Numbered from the stretch's first letter, positions 12,225 to 24,885 are shown. The stretch is 64,000 nucleotides of DNA from Acanthacorydalis orientalis (GCA_034766995.1 CM068320.1:16120687-16184686), one strand, 5' to 3'. Numbers and translations: made by a program. The notes: generated by a model not told the origin, from the sequence alone.

Positions 12225-12228
<4 letters not shown>
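11442..12228. other. AT-rich intergenic DNA, no gene recognised
   Basis: Nothing recognised; the 60-codon frame at 11969 has no family features. Confidence 0.5.

Positions 12229-12276
<48 letters not shown>
12229..12276. repeat. (TA)n microsatellite
   Basis: Pure TA run of about 48 bases. Confidence 0.95.
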
Positions 12277-12279
<3 letters not shown>

Positions 12280-12601
12280 GATTCTAACGAGACTAGAAAA
12301 TGTTATATTTATTCATTTTTAGTGACAATTACAAACAAAATTTTCTATTAACACAAATTTAAATTTCCTTTCGTTAATTTCTTTTTTTAAAGTTTTAAAA
12401 TCTACTTGTGTGCCTGTCATATAAAAGGTTAGGACGCTAAAATATATTTATAAGGTTTATCTATCACAGATATAATCAAAAATTTATATATTGCACTAGT
12501 TATTTTTTCAGAAATAGATTATTTTATTTTGTTAACAATAAAATGAGAATATTTTTCCAAAGATATTTAAGAGTTTGAAGAGTATAAATAGTGACAAATT
12601 T

Positions 12602-12846
12602 CTTTTGAAAATATTCCATCCGGTTTTTTGAAAATTTTTTTCGGACTTCAAACACTTCAAACCATCCGCTATACCCACTTCCTGAATCACAATTCTCCTG
12701 TCAAAACCGGTTTAAAAGCCTCGGCTAAGACCCCGGACCAAACCCCAATTTCCATCCAACGCACAGTAATTTCGGCGTTGAAACATGTAAAATTCACCAC
12801 AATAAAATAATTTTTGATTTTGATTTGATTTGCTTTTGAAAGTATC
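12602..12846 (+). mobile_element. Short retroposon (SINE or LINE 3' end) with target duplication
   Basis: A 217-bp insert (12616-12832) of clearly higher GC is flanked by near-identical 14-mers: CTTTTGAAAATATT on the left and CTTTTGAAAGTATC on the right. It ends in AATAAAATAATTTTT followed by a (TTTGAT)-like tail, typical of LINE or SINE 3' ends. An open frame runs from 12628 to 12810 and ends just before the tail, hinting at the last codons of a LINE ORF; no RNA polymerase III box was recognised. Target-primed reverse transcription is inferred from the variable-length duplication plus simple-repeat tail. Confidence 0.75.
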
Positions 12847-12890
12847 TTGCATACATATTTCAGTCATGAAATTAGAGTTTACTTATTATT

Positions 12891-12906
12891 TTCTCTCTCT
12901 CTCTCT

Positions 12907-12941
<35 letters not shown>
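12891..12941. repeat. (TC)n(TA)n compound microsatellite
   Basis: CT repeats for about 18 bases running directly into a TA run. Confidence 0.95.
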
Positions 12942-12945
<4 letters not shown>

Positions 12946-14220
12946 TAAATAAAAAATAATTGTATTTATTGTATTACTGAAATGCTATCAAACGAAAATA
13001 ATTTAATTTTTTTGACCTATGCTTAAGCGGATAATATTTTGTCATGTATAGAAGGTTAAATTGGTATTCTATCTCCACATACACCCTTTTTGAAATGCTA
13101 TTGACGTTGGTTGCAAATACGTCTCGTATATATTTTCTCTACCCTTACGGTTCAAGATTATTGTTCATACATTTGTATTCAGTGTAACGTAGAAAAAAGT
13201 CTAGCTGAATAATACGGATGGATCAGAAGGACAATATATTGAATCTTATCTTTATCAATCTACCAAATAAATAACTGTACAAAAAAAAAACGGATTTCAA
13301 TTCCGTAAACTTGTATTGCGATATAAATAGTGCTTTTTAGTTTTGTGAAACTACTTCTTTGACTATTTTCGTTGTCTACACGACCTTAACAAAATTCACA
13401 TCATGCGTTTTCGCGATTTTTCTTGTTAGCGACTGGAAATAGGATTCACGTTTTTTGTACAGGTATACATTTGAGCAAATCTACTGTGAATTTCTGCTGC
13501 TCGAGTCACTAAACGTTTTTGAATTGAACTTCCTACTTCTATACATTGGTACTTTATTACATTTATATAACACACAACGGTATTGTGTAACTGTATCGTT
13601 AGATACTAGTGGTGTATGTTAAAAATATATGTTTTAAGCTATAAATCAAGAAATAAATAAAACAAATTTGTTTTGTTTCAAGTTCTTCTACATTTACATA
13701 TACTTAATCTTTATGTTAGTATATGAGAATTTTATCCCTTATATTTATTCAACATTTATATCTATTCATTAAATAAACATTAGTTAATTATGAAAATTTT
13801 GAAATAAATTTATCCATCTAAATCTCATTTACAGTCAACATTTTATTTTTTAATTTATATGCAATTTTTTATGTTTTTTTTAGTATTTTTTTTCTCTTTA
13901 AGAATTAATCCAATGTTAAGATAAAATCTGATCCTCGATAGATTACATTACAAAAATTATTTTATTATATTGAAATTTTTAGTCGATACTTTATGAAATT
14001 TGAATGTACTTGAAAATAGATACATAGGTATGATACTGAACAATTCTAATGAACTATATATTATAAATGTCGATTTATTAATGTGTCTCAAATAAAGTAT
14101 CACTTATTATTAAAAAACTATCTAGAAATAAATATAATGTATGAAAATTTTAAAAATAAATGTATTCGTATATAAATTTTCCATTTCATTATCGAAAAAA
14201 AAACATTAACGTTATATAAA
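12942..14220. other. AT-rich intergenic DNA, no gene recognised
   Basis: No coding or repeat structure recognised. The patch 13370-13530 is less AT-rich but featureless to me. Confidence 0.5.
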
Positions 14221-14266
14221 AAAAATCCGCGAAGGTTATAGATTGAATTTGCAGTTTTTGAAATTA
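14221..14266. repeat. Copy 1 of a short direct repeat flanking a mariner
   Basis: About 46 bases (TCCGCGAAGGTTATAGATTG ... TTTTTGAAATTA) recur in diverged form at 14869-14926 on the far side of the family A copy. Confidence 0.65.
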
Positions 14267-14786
14267 TTAAGTTGGTAGTAAAATAATTGCTGATTTTGTT
14301 TTCTGTATTTTAACCTTCATTTTTTTCAATGGAAGTGTAATTTCATTGTGTTCATGTTAATGTCATTTTAAAGTGAATTTTTCGGTCTGTATTTTGGTAA
14401 CATTAACTTTGGTTTTATTGTTGATTTTGCTTCAAATTGGACTATTGAATTAAAGATATAAAAGAACAAAATAAGAACAATTTTTTGTATGAGTTCAAAA
14501 CGGGTGGTAAAGTAGTAGATACTGCTAGTAAACTAAACGATGCTTTTGATGTGGGTACTGTTAAGGAGCGAAAGATGAAATGGTGGTTCCAAAAATTTCG
14601 TGCTGGAGACGAGAGTCTTGAAGATGAATAAGGTCGCGGGTGTTCTTCTTCAGTTCATAACGAACAATTGCAGGCGTTAGTTGAATCAGAACAACGCACA
14701 ACAATTCGAGAGCTTGTACAAAAGTTAGGGATTAGTCATCCAACAGTTCTGGATTATAATTATTAATTATTTCTCTACCAACCTGA
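14267..14786 (+). mobile_element. Family A mariner deletion derivative, copy 2
   Basis: A 520-bp element with TA on both sides (14265-14266 and 14787-14788). The left end is TTAAGTTGGTAGTAAAATAA and the right end is TCTACCAACCTGA. The middle encodes only the mariner HTH region (the TTTTTTGTATGAGTTCAAAA start region, then WWFQKFRAGDESLED, a stop, RELVQKLGISHPTVLD). It then jumps straight to the 3' terminal repeat; the catalytic domain is absent. Its 3' join differs slightly from copies 3, 4, 6 and 8. Confidence 0.88.
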
Positions 14787-14868
14787 TAGCTTGTTTAAAT
14801 TATATACTAGTTAAAAATATCGGATTTCTTTCAGTGGTAAATATTTAAATATTAAAAATATAGTCAAC

Positions 14869-14926
14869 TATAAAAATTTCTGTGAAGATTATAGATTAAA
14901 TTTACCCTTTTTGAAATTAGTTTCTT
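14869..14926. repeat. Copy 2 of the short direct repeat
   Basis: TCTGTGAAGATTATAGATTA ... TTTTTGAAATTA matches 14221-14266 with scattered differences. The next bases also repeat in diverged form, so the mariner seems to sit inside an older tandem duplication. Confidence 0.6.
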
Positions 14927-15262
14927 TTAAAACTATATAGTATTTAAATATATTGGGTTTATTACAGTGATAAGGATATTATTTTTGACATAAAATGGAA
15001 TTTTGTATATATTTATATTTCATTTTGCCACTTTTAGAAAAAAAATGCTTTCATATACTATATATTCAATACAGTTCTGACACTGTGATTAAATTAAATT
15101 TCTCAAGTGAACTAGTTTCTTAACTATAAAAATATTTTCTGGTCAAAATTGTTGAATAAATAATTATTAATTAATTTTGATTACCGCTTATGCGGATTTA
15201 TAGCGATATATAGCGGTTATAGCGATGCCATTATCCTCAGAGCGTTAAGGTATAGAAAAATA

Positions 15263-15264
<2 letters not shown>
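14927..15264. other. AT-rich spacer
   Basis: Nothing recognised apart from a small GCGGTTATAGCGATATATAGCGG-like run of short repeats near 15183-15220. Confidence 0.45.

Positions 15265-15298
<34 letters not shown>
15265..15298. repeat. (TA)n microsatellite
   Basis: TA run ending in TGTGCGTGTG, 38 bases from the next mariner end. Confidence 0.95.
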
Positions 15299-15301
<3 letters not shown>

Positions 15302-15336
15302 CGTGTGTACGAAAGCAATAAAATATATTAAAAATA

Positions 15337-15897
15337 TTAGGCTGATAGAAAAGTAATAAGCGGTTCCTGACCTTCAAATTCATATCTATATTTTAATTTA
15401 AGTGGCTTTGAGTGGTCCAGAACTGTTGAATGACTAACGCCTAATTTTTGTGCAACCTCTCAAATTATAAAGCGTGGTTCTGATTGAGCTAACGCCTGCA
15501 GTTGGTCGTTATGAACTGAAGGACACCCGCGACCTTCTTCATCTTCAAGACTCTCGTCCTCAGCACGAAATTTTTAAAACCATCATTACACCGTACTTTC
15601 TTAACAGTACCCACACCAAAAGCATCATTTAGTTTACAAGTAGTTTCTGCTGCTTTACCACCCGTTTTTAACTCATACAAAAGTTACTGTTATTTGCTTC
15701 TTTTCTATCTTGAATTCAATGATCCAATTTGAAGCAAAATTAATAATAAAACCAAAGTCGATGTTACCAAAATATATACCAAAAAATTCACTTTAAAATT
15801 GTATTAACATGAACACGATGCAATAATACTTTCATTGAAAAAAATTAAGGTTAGAATTCAGAAAACAAAAACCGAAATTATTTTCCTATCAGCCTAA
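15337..15897 (-). mobile_element. Family A mariner deletion derivative, copy 3
   Basis: A 561-bp element on the minus strand with TA at both sides (15335-15336, 15898-15899). On the minus strand it holds the HTH coding region, partly open as a 63-codon frame (15489-15680: GGKAAETTCKLNDAFGVGTV). It then runs LGVSHSTVLDHSKPL and directly the 3' UTR beginning near the AGATATGAATTTGAAGGTCA segment. The catalytic domain is deleted at the breakpoint also seen in copies 4, 6 and 8. Confidence 0.9.
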
Positions 15898-15899
15898 TA

Positions 15900-16350
15900 T
15901 TTAGTATAAATGTAGAAATAACTAACTACAATTACAATTACTTTATTATTGTATGCAAAAAGAATCAAATATTCGATTTCAAAATTATTTTTTTGTAGAC
16001 AGATAATATTTTATTACAGAATGAAATAAAATAATGTAATTATAATAGTTGAAGGAATATAATTCTTGCCAAGAAAATGTGAATATATTCTCACAAGGAA
16101 TACAGCATCTGGTAAATAATGTTTACTTTGAAATTGTTGGCTACAAATATCTTTGTTACAGTAACATAAGACATAACTCAAAGTGTAACAATTTCAAATA
16201 TCAAACAAAATAATATGTAAAACATGAAAAATTGTATTATGCATTGTTCAGTCTGCATTGTATAATATAAAATATGAAGGTATTTGTTTAACTTTCAGGA
16301 AAGAAATGATCAAATATGTATAAGACAGTATCGGATGGTTTTAATTTTTG
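15900..16350. other. AT-rich spacer
   Basis: Nothing recognised. Confidence 0.5.

Positions 16351-16394
<44 letters not shown>
16351..16394. repeat. (TA)n microsatellite
   Basis: Pure TA run of about 44 bases. Confidence 0.95.
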
Positions 16395-16398
<4 letters not shown>

Positions 16399-17915
16399 AA
16401 CAAAATAATATATTAAAAGATTCTAAAATATATTCGATTCAAGAAAATACATAATTATATATTCATGACAAATTTTAATAATATTATTAAATAGTTGACA
16501 ATTTATATATTTCCTACTTAATAGAAATAAAATTAACAATAAAAATAATAGTTTTTTTTGATATCATTTCGAATCCAATAAATTAGTATAATTTTCATTC
16601 TTCTATTCATTATATTGATTTACGATTTTCTGTATTGAACTTTATACACAAATTATACTCGTGTTAAATATTTATCATTCCGAGAGATATCAAAATTTTA
16701 ATTGAAAAAAATAATTCGGAGCAGGACACAAAATTAATTTTATTAGATTTGACAATAAAAGAATTAATAGATCAACTTATAATTAAGAAATAATAAAGTA
16801 ATTCATAGTTAAAAATGTACTAATTTAAAATTGCTTACTATTGTAATTAAGAGTAATAATAATACTTGAACTGTAATTAGAATAAAGAAAAAAATTAAAC
16901 ATCTAATGGTTGTAATATAGTTAGTGTTTAAAATAAAAAAAAATATTTTTAATTATTGCAGAGATAATAATAATACGATAATCTTTGAGATAAAAAGACA
17001 CTTTTTACAAATGACATTCATATATTGAATTTGAGTATTCCGAAGAAAATAGATTTTCTAGTAAAAAAAACAAGTATTTTCTGATAAAAATTAATTGATT
17101 CCAATAGTAAAATAATGGTATATATATATATACATATACAAAATTATAATATATTGAAATTATGCATAATTATATTCTTTGATTTGTGTTAAAATGCAAT
17201 AATTATTTTATCCCATAAAACCTGTGTTAAAATAATAATTAAATGATTTCACAAAAACTTCATTATAGTATGATGAAGTGATAATAATGTATCTATTTTT
17301 CAAAAAAACTTCGTAGGAAATATAAGACAATATTTGTTCGATAAATGTATTTCCCTAATTTTTTTTTATTTAAAACTTGAAAAACTCTTCAAGATTTTAT
17401 TACGATTATTCTTTACGATTTGAATTTTGCAAATACACAATTACAATTAAATTTTAGAGGCATTTATTAACAGATTTAATTATATTTTAATTGATTATAC
17501 TTAATTAAAATAGTTAGTAATTCATTAATATTGGTGTGTATAGTGAAATCTATTTGTGAAATAATATTGACAATAATTAATAATGAACAACAATATTTTA
17601 GTATAAAAGTATGAGAGTTTGTAGCTTAATGAATTTGTAATTAAAATGTATTAATAAAATTGAATAAATTTGTCGTTTAATTCTGAATCGTTAAAAATAG
17701 AATATACAGTTGTTATTTATTTTTGACATGAATACAATTTCGTAATCTCAAAGTTGTCAACTGGAATCAAAAGTTGCAAGAGCTTAACTAGTTTCCTATT
17801 TCCGTAAAATGTTCGTGAACACCATCATTTTTAATGAAAACATTTTGTCTGTGACAGAAGCACTATTCTAATATTTACTAAATAAGAATTATTTTTACTT
17901 TGATCTCTTTCCTGT
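16395..17915. other. AT-rich intergenic DNA, no gene recognised
   Basis: Very AT-rich, with one short TA tract at 17119-17131. No gene or paired repeat recognised. Confidence 0.55.
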
Positions 17916-18428
<513 letters not shown>

Positions 18429-19358
18429 AATGAATGGTTAATAAGTAAATAAACATAAGTCAGTTTTCGATAAAATATTCTAACTTTAAACATTATTAAA
18501 TATCTATAAGTAATTTCACAGATGTAAAAATGAAAATGTTTTGTGCTAGTTGATTTTTAAATAAATGATATTTAAAAAACACAACAATTTTTTATAAGAG
18601 TTTTATATATATATATATATATATATATAATGTAAGTGTGTGTATGAATATATTTTTGTATATGATTCTATAGATAGATAAAATAATAAAGTTTTTCTAT
18701 TAGTGTGAAATTTTTCAGTTCCTTTCGCATCATTTCAAACTTTTTTGCTATGATTAGTTTCGAAATGAATCTCTTTACTTAACATTCAATATATAAACTT
18801 ACTAATTTGGTTTTCCAAAAATAATAAATTTCAGGTTAAAAGAAAATTATTATTATTATGTATATAAATGTATGCCTGTATTTAAATAATTATTTAAAAA
18901 GTCCGGAGAATGTAATCATACACATATTAGAAATGACGTTAAGATAGTGCAAATGTTATTAGTTAAATCGTCTTTATTGTTCTATAATCTATTTATAAAT
19001 ATTCCTTTATTGTAAAATTCGGCTTAATTTTAATATATCTGTAGAACGAGTAGAGGAATGAATAAAATTAAGCATGCGCAAAAATTGAAATCGATAGCGT
19101 TTTACTGACACAAATTAATGATACCTATTGTGTAATTCTAAATATGCGTTCTGTCACAAATTAATTAAAACATTTTAACTCGTACATATGTTCTCGATCA
19201 TCATTATATAATTTTCTTTCGTTCAGTTATTTCATATGGAAAAATATGTATGTCTTTGTAGTGCACTTACGGCAATGTATTATTACTGTTGGTATTACTG
19301 TCAATTAAAACCAGTCAATTCAAAATTTTAAAATCATTCTATGATTTATAATTAATAA
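18429..19358. other. AT-rich intergenic DNA, no gene recognised
   Basis: Holds one (TA)n run at 18603-18630; otherwise nothing recognised. Confidence 0.5.
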
Positions 19359-19398
<40 letters not shown>

Positions 19399-19412
19399 CA
19401 CACACATGTATG
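19359..19412. repeat. TA/CA microsatellite
   Basis: TA run with one TATG interruption, ending in CACACACATG. Confidence 0.93.
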
Positions 19413-19502
19413 AAGAATATTTTAAGTAATATATGTTTATTTCTTGAAAGTTGAAATAAGAATTTTTTACATGGTTAATTACATAAAACAGTAAACTTCA
19501 TG

Positions 19503-19507
19503 TATAT

Positions 19508-19559
<52 letters not shown>

Positions 19560-19584
19560 ATATATGTATACATACATATGTGTG

Positions 19585-19615
<31 letters not shown>

Positions 19616-19631
19616 ATATATGTATACATAC

Positions 19632-19679
<48 letters not shown>

Positions 19680-19744
19680 ATATATGTGTTTGTGTATATA
19701 TATATGTGTGTGTATATATATATGTATATATACATACATACATA
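19503..19744. repeat. Compound TA/TG microsatellite with 56-bp periodicity
   Basis: Alternating TA and TG blocks. The segment TGTATACATACATATG occurs at 19565 and again at about 19621, giving a local 56-bp unit. Ile/Tyr/Val/Cys open frames here are not genes. Confidence 0.93.
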
Positions 19745-20345
19745 TAAATCCATGATGTCGAGTTATTTATTTGATATGTTTATTGTTTCTTTAGGTTACA
19801 TGTGCTTGTTTATGACATGTAGGCAAGTGCAGTGAGCAGGGGGTGAAGCCCACTATTATGTACATAAAATAAGATTTTTCTCTATGTTGACGCTCTGTGA
19901 ATAATAGAAACGTTATTGAAATGCTCAGAAATAACATTAAAATATTATTAAAAATCATCCATTGAACATGTTTTACTTAATCAGAAAAATGTTTTCGGTT
20001 TATCGTGTGAAAAAGGAATTCCTTTGTGAAAGTGAATTTAGCTACAGTGTTGTTAACTGTGTTGTATTGTGATATGTATTGAATTATAAAAAGTCCATCA
20101 ATGCCTTTTGAATCTTATAAAATACATAAAAATGTCGCACTGAAAACTAGACGGGAATATGACATTTTTATATGAAATGTCCTTAATTTTATTAAAGCCG
20201 ATTTCAAAATATCATCTTTTGTTCGTGTTTTTGTTTCATAAAATATTTTTCTAAATAAGCCCAATCATTCATAGAGTTAAATATGGCTTTATAAAAGAGC
20301 AGTCAATTTTTAACAAAACTCGCGAATGAAATAAGTATTTTAATA
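19745..20345. other. AT-rich intergenic DNA, no gene recognised
   Basis: Contains a small less AT-rich stretch at 19820-19855 (GCAGGGGGTGAAGCCC) that I could not assign. Confidence 0.5.
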
Positions 20346-20906
20346 TTACGTTGTTAGGAAAATAATTGCAGTTGTTGTTTTCTGAATACTAACCTTAATT
20401 TTTCTCAATGAAAGTGTCATTTCAGCGTGTTTATGTTAATATCATTTTAAAGTGCATTTTTCGATTTCTATTTTGGTAAAATCGACTTTGATTTTATTAT
20501 TAATTTAGCTTCAAACTGAGCTATTGAATTAAAGATGAAAAGAAGCAAAAGAGTGATTTTTTGTATGAGTTCGGAACGGGTGTTAAAGCAGCAGACACTG
20601 CTCTTAAACTAAACGATGCTTTTGGTGTGGGTAATGTTAAAGAATGTACCGTTCAATGGTAGTTGCAAAAATTTTGTGCTGGGGATGAAAGCCTTGAAGA
20701 TGAAGAAGGTCGAGGGCGTCCTTTTCCAGTTCATAACGACTTTTGAAGGCTTTAGTTGAACTAGAATCATGCACATCAATTCTAGAACCTATAAAAAAAT
20801 TAGGCGTTAGTTATTTAACAGTTTTGGACCACTTAAAACAATTTAAATTAAAAAATATATATGAATTTGAAGGTCAAAAACCGCAATTATTTTTCTATCA
20901 ACCGAA
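20346..20906 (+). mobile_element. Family A mariner deletion derivative, copy 4
   Basis: About 561 bp. The left end TTACGTTGTTAGGAAAATAA follows TA (20344-20345); the right end is TTTCTATCAACCGAA, where the flanking TA is no longer clear. It carries the HTH coding region (KLNDAFGVGNVKECTVQW, then a stop, FCAGDESLEDEEGRG and LGVSYLTVLDHLKQ) and then jumps to the 3' UTR (YEFEGQKPQLFFYQPN in frame). Same internal deletion as copies 3, 6 and 8. Confidence 0.88.
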
Positions 20907-20943
20907 TTCTATCGATACACACATATAAGTAAGAAATTCGTTC

Positions 20944-20946
<3 letters not shown>

Positions 20947-20985
<39 letters not shown>
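20947..20985. repeat. (TA)n microsatellite
   Basis: TA run 40 bases beyond family A copy 4. Confidence 0.95.
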
Positions 20986-20987
<2 letters not shown>

Positions 20988-21514
20988 TTATGTTTATATC
21001 GTTTAGAGTTAACTATTAAGTAAATGGTTTTTAATATTTGTAATTCTGTAGAAACGTGTTACAACGATGTATACAGAGTAGAATATATTTTCAAATACCT
21101 AAGGTGTAGAAAATTTCAGTTACTTTTCTTCAACTCCCAGCACAATGACTGCGATATAATGTTCGTGATCATGTTACTTTATTTCCACCGTTTAACTCTT
21201 CAAAGGATATTGACCTTTGTTCACCGAAGTATATTTCTTATAATAATAAGAGTAATATAAATAGCTGTGAGTTTATTAGATAGATAGAATTTATGATGAA
21301 ACATTTCTAGAATTTTTCTTAAATAGATATTTAATAAATTTAGTTTCTACAATAAATATAATTTACAAATTATAGAAAGAAAGTAATTTAAAAGAAGTAT
21401 TTTTGAAATATCACAAGTAAGGCGAATTAATACATTTATTTTTATGATAGAATTAAAATTACTTGTTTAAAAAAATGTCCATTTTTGAACACTGTTTTCA
21501 AAATTGTATATTTG
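20986..21514. other. AT-rich intergenic DNA, no gene recognised
   Basis: A 78-codon open frame (21024-21260) has no recognisable domain and is not supported as a gene. Confidence 0.5.
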
Positions 21515-21519
21515 GTACT

Positions 21520-22230
21520 TGTTATGACCCGAGTGTGTGCGATCGGCGTCAAAAGTTTTGTTCAACAATTAAAAGCAGTAGACAGTCTGGCCGGTGTCTA
21601 CGAGGCATATTGCATTTTTATAGCAGGCTAGTGTTGATAGACACGGGTTTTGATCAGTCTTTTTCGTGCTGACAACAAAAGCAGTTCAGTTTGAAATTTG
21701 AGTCACTCCACAATACGACACAGCACAATTCAGAATCGGATCTGCATTGATCATTACTTAAAATAAAATACACTTATTATTAAATTAATAAGTGCGTGCA
21801 GTTTTGACATTACAGAAGGTATCTGCATATGTTTGCTGCACCAACTCATACTTGTACAAAAAGCAATGTTGGTTTCAGGAAATAAGTTTTTCATTTCTCT
21901 ACTCTTATATGTACGAGTATGTATATATATATTATATATACATATTCTAGGTTTTCAATTTAAATATTAATTATAAACTTGTATTTTGTGAAATAATAGT
22001 GTACATTTTATAGAACAAACCTGAAGTTATTAGTAATCATTAGAATCTATTTTTTTTACTACTGAAATTGCATTTCTTGTCACTTAACAAAAATCACATA
22101 AAACTTCATAAGTTGTTTAAAAATGTCTTGCTATAAAAACGTTGCCAAATCAAATCATAAATTATATATGAAAAATAATAAATTTGAATAGAAATATTTC
22201 TGACGCCGATCACACACTCGGGTCATAACA
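21520..22230 (+). mobile_element. Solo-LTR-like element (TG...CA, 5-bp duplication)
   Basis: A 711-bp unit starts TGTTATGACCCGAGTGTGTG and ends CACACTCGGGTCATAACA, with GTACT directly outside both ends (21515-21519 and 22231-22235). TG...CA ends plus a 5-bp duplication fit a solo LTR of a Ty3/gypsy- or BEL-type retrotransposon. Inside are promoter-like parts: TTTTTATAG at 21615-21623, an arthropod-type initiator TCAGTC at 21654-21659, and AATAAA about 110 bases later. The terminal inverted repeat, about 31 bp with a 2-base indel, is unusually long for an LTR, so a DNA-transposon MITE with 5-bp duplication is the alternative. No coding sequence. Confidence 0.75.
21615..21659 (+). promoter_or_regulatory. 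Candidate LTR core promoter (TATA plus initiator)
   Basis: TTTTTATAG and TCAGTC are spaced about 32-38 bases apart, the distance expected for TATA and an arthropod initiator. An AATAAA signal follows near 21765. Function is inferred from spacing only. Confidence 0.4.
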
Positions 22231-22395
22231 GTACTGATTAAGATTTTAATTTTATTAAGTTTCCCTGGTGGTTATCGGCCTTTTGAATCATTTGAGTGAG
22301 GTCGAGTCAATTAGGTGATCCAAATGGGTAAAAATCATCATGTCAACGTTTTAACGGGATCACATCTATAAAAACAAATTAAATTTTAACTGTGT

Positions 22396-22415
22396 TTATA
22401 TATATATACATACTC

Positions 22416-22454
<39 letters not shown>
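22396..22454. repeat. (TA)n microsatellite with CATACTCG interruption
   Basis: TA runs broken once near 22408-22417. Confidence 0.93.
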
Positions 22455-23116
22455 ATTTCACTGAATTCTATGGGTGTTAACTTTCCATCTATATTTAATT
22501 CCATCTATAATGTAGTAAGAATTGATGTTTTTCCAAAAATAAAAATAAAATACTTCTCTCTAAGTAATTTTATTTAAAAACGTATATCAATGATTCAAAA
22601 AACACATTTATTCGACACTTGATTGGCACATTTCAAAATTTAAAAGTTAATGGTTAGTTTTCTATAGAAAACATTTTAAGAAAACATCTTAAATTGAAAT
22701 TTTCGTTTGGCAATTAGTTTTGTTTTTAAAAGAAATATATATTTTAAACATAAACACGTAAGTTTATATCTTTCTATTTTTTTTACATAATGCATATAAT
22801 TTTATCACATATTTATTCTATATTGAAAATACAATATGATGTCAATTATTTACAAAAAATTCTTCAAAAATTTGACAAGGAAATGTTCTTTAACCTCGAC
22901 AATTTTGAATTTTTTCTCATTAGTATCATTATGTTTGAATCATTTCCTGTGTTTAAAAAACTTGTAGTTTATTTTTATAAGTTCTCTTTCTGCCTGTGAA
23001 TTGTTTTATCTTAGTGCGTTCTTTAATGTTTAATTTATTTAAATATTACACAGAATAAACTATTTCAAAATGAGATGTTCGAAATAATGTTTGTTAATCT
23101 TCACATCACTGATTTG

Positions 23117-23118
<2 letters not shown>
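22455..23118. other. AT-rich intergenic DNA, no gene recognised
   Basis: A 69-codon frame at 22790-22999 shows no recognisable domain. Confidence 0.5.
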
Positions 23119-23155
<37 letters not shown>

Positions 23156-23325
23156 TATATATATATATATATTATATATATATATATATTATATATATAT
23201 ATATATATTATATGTATGTATATTATATATATATATATATATATTATATGTATATGTATATTATATATATATATATTATATGTATATGTATATATTATAT
23301 ATATATATATATTATATATATATAT

Positions 23326-23359
<34 letters not shown>

Positions 23360-23409
23360 ATATTATATATTATATATATATATATATATTATATATATAT
23401 ATATATATA
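23119..23409. repeat. 290-bp (TA)n array with ATTATAT and TATG variants
   Basis: Nearly pure TA alternation with regularly placed ATTATAT phase breaks, self-complementary throughout and able to form cruciforms. Open frames here are repeat translation only. Confidence 0.95.
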
Positions 23410-23782
23410 ACAAATACATTTAAACTTTATCGATGATGTATGTATTGTATTTTTCATTTCAAATAAACTGAAATTAACTTCTAATAATTCACATAGAATG
23501 CTTATTTAAGCAGATAATCTAAATTCATTATTTTGTTATGTTACGTAATATTTCATTAATTTTCCAGTCGCATCAATTCTTGTAATTGCATATAGATGAT
23601 GACCTACATTTCTTTGATTCATTATAGTATAATTGCACAGTTTAATGTACATATCGTTTAATTGAATATGAGAAACATTACATTCCCATTCTATTGTAAA
23701 TAATATTACTTTTTGTTATAAGTTCAAAGTCATACTTGATTAATTAGTCAATCATGTTGAATATAGTTGTATTTGATTAAGT

Positions 23783-23784
<2 letters not shown>

Positions 23785-23819
<35 letters not shown>
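23785..23819. repeat. (TA)n microsatellite
   Basis: Pure TA run. Confidence 0.95.
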
Positions 23820-23820
<1 letters not shown>

Positions 23821-24308
23821 TATTTTATTTTTTAAGTTTATTTCTAGTTGAGTTTTTACATTTTATTACTGAGAAATTAAATAATGATAATGGTCACATA
23901 TGTAATTTTAGAAATTTGTGTTAACATTATTTTCCTTGAAACAGTCGCTATTTTTTTTATAAAATTTATTTCCATAGTTGAACTTTTGAAAATTATTTTA
24001 ATAAAACATAAATTGTAAAGTTAGATTCTTTTCGAAATATATCAAAATATGACATAGCATTGCAGTCATTCGTAGTGTAATACAATAACAGTAGTGCCCT
24101 TATGTTTAACAATCAAACAGAATAATAAAGCAGGTATTAAAGTATGACCCTACTTATTAGTTTAAATAAATTATTGTTTGTAAAAAAATAAAAAATAAAA
24201 GTAGACAATTTAATTAAAATATAATAAATGAATTATTTTAAAAGATTTTAGCTGATAACTGAGTTAAGTTGGTTAAAAACGAAATTTACGTGAATATGTA
24301 ACCTAACC
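23820..24308. other. AT-rich spacer
   Basis: Nothing recognised. Confidence 0.5.
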
Positions 24309-24480
24309 CCACATAAAAACAGTTTTTCTTCTCTGTAATTCGATTTTCTGATACGAAATCTTATACTTTATATTTGTAAGGTGTGAATAGCTTAGATGAC
24401 TGACCGACTGAGTGACTGCACTTCATATTATTTCTTTAATAACTTTACAATTTATTACATTCACAACTATCTACTTGAAT
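24309..24480 (+). repeat. Unclassified dispersed repeat, copy 1
   Basis: About 172 bases matching 25353-25520 along most of their length (shared blocks include TTTTCTGAYACGAAATCT, TTATAT-TGTAAGG-GTGAAT, GACTGAGTGACT and CAATTTATTACA). Same orientation, about 1 kb apart. I do not recognise the family; it could be an LTR fragment, a MITE arm or a local duplication. Confidence 0.75.
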
Positions 24481-24830
24481 GCGTGAACACGCACTTTTAA
24501 TTTTTATATTAGAACAATGAAAAATTATTGTCTTTTAGAAAATATATGTTACATACCTTTATATATGATTGTACATATGCAAATTATTTCTATAACTTTG
24601 TTAACACATTGGCAATAAAATTAAAAAAATATCTTAGAAAACCAAATATTACAAATTATGTATTAAAAAAAGTATACAAAAACATGATGGTATTTTCATT
24701 GATATTCATATAAGTTTATCGAAATATAATAAAAATTTTTTAAAAGATATTTTGGGTAAAATTTTATTTAGATAATTATTTTTAAATAAGTATTAAAATT
24801 ATTATTTACTTTATTATAACTTCACATACA

Positions 24831-24833
<3 letters not shown>

Positions 24834-24885
<52 letters not shown>

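Noticed and set aside
19800..19860. GC-richer stretch as a tRNA or tRNA-derived SINE
   Set aside because: No cloverleaf, A box or B box could be drawn.
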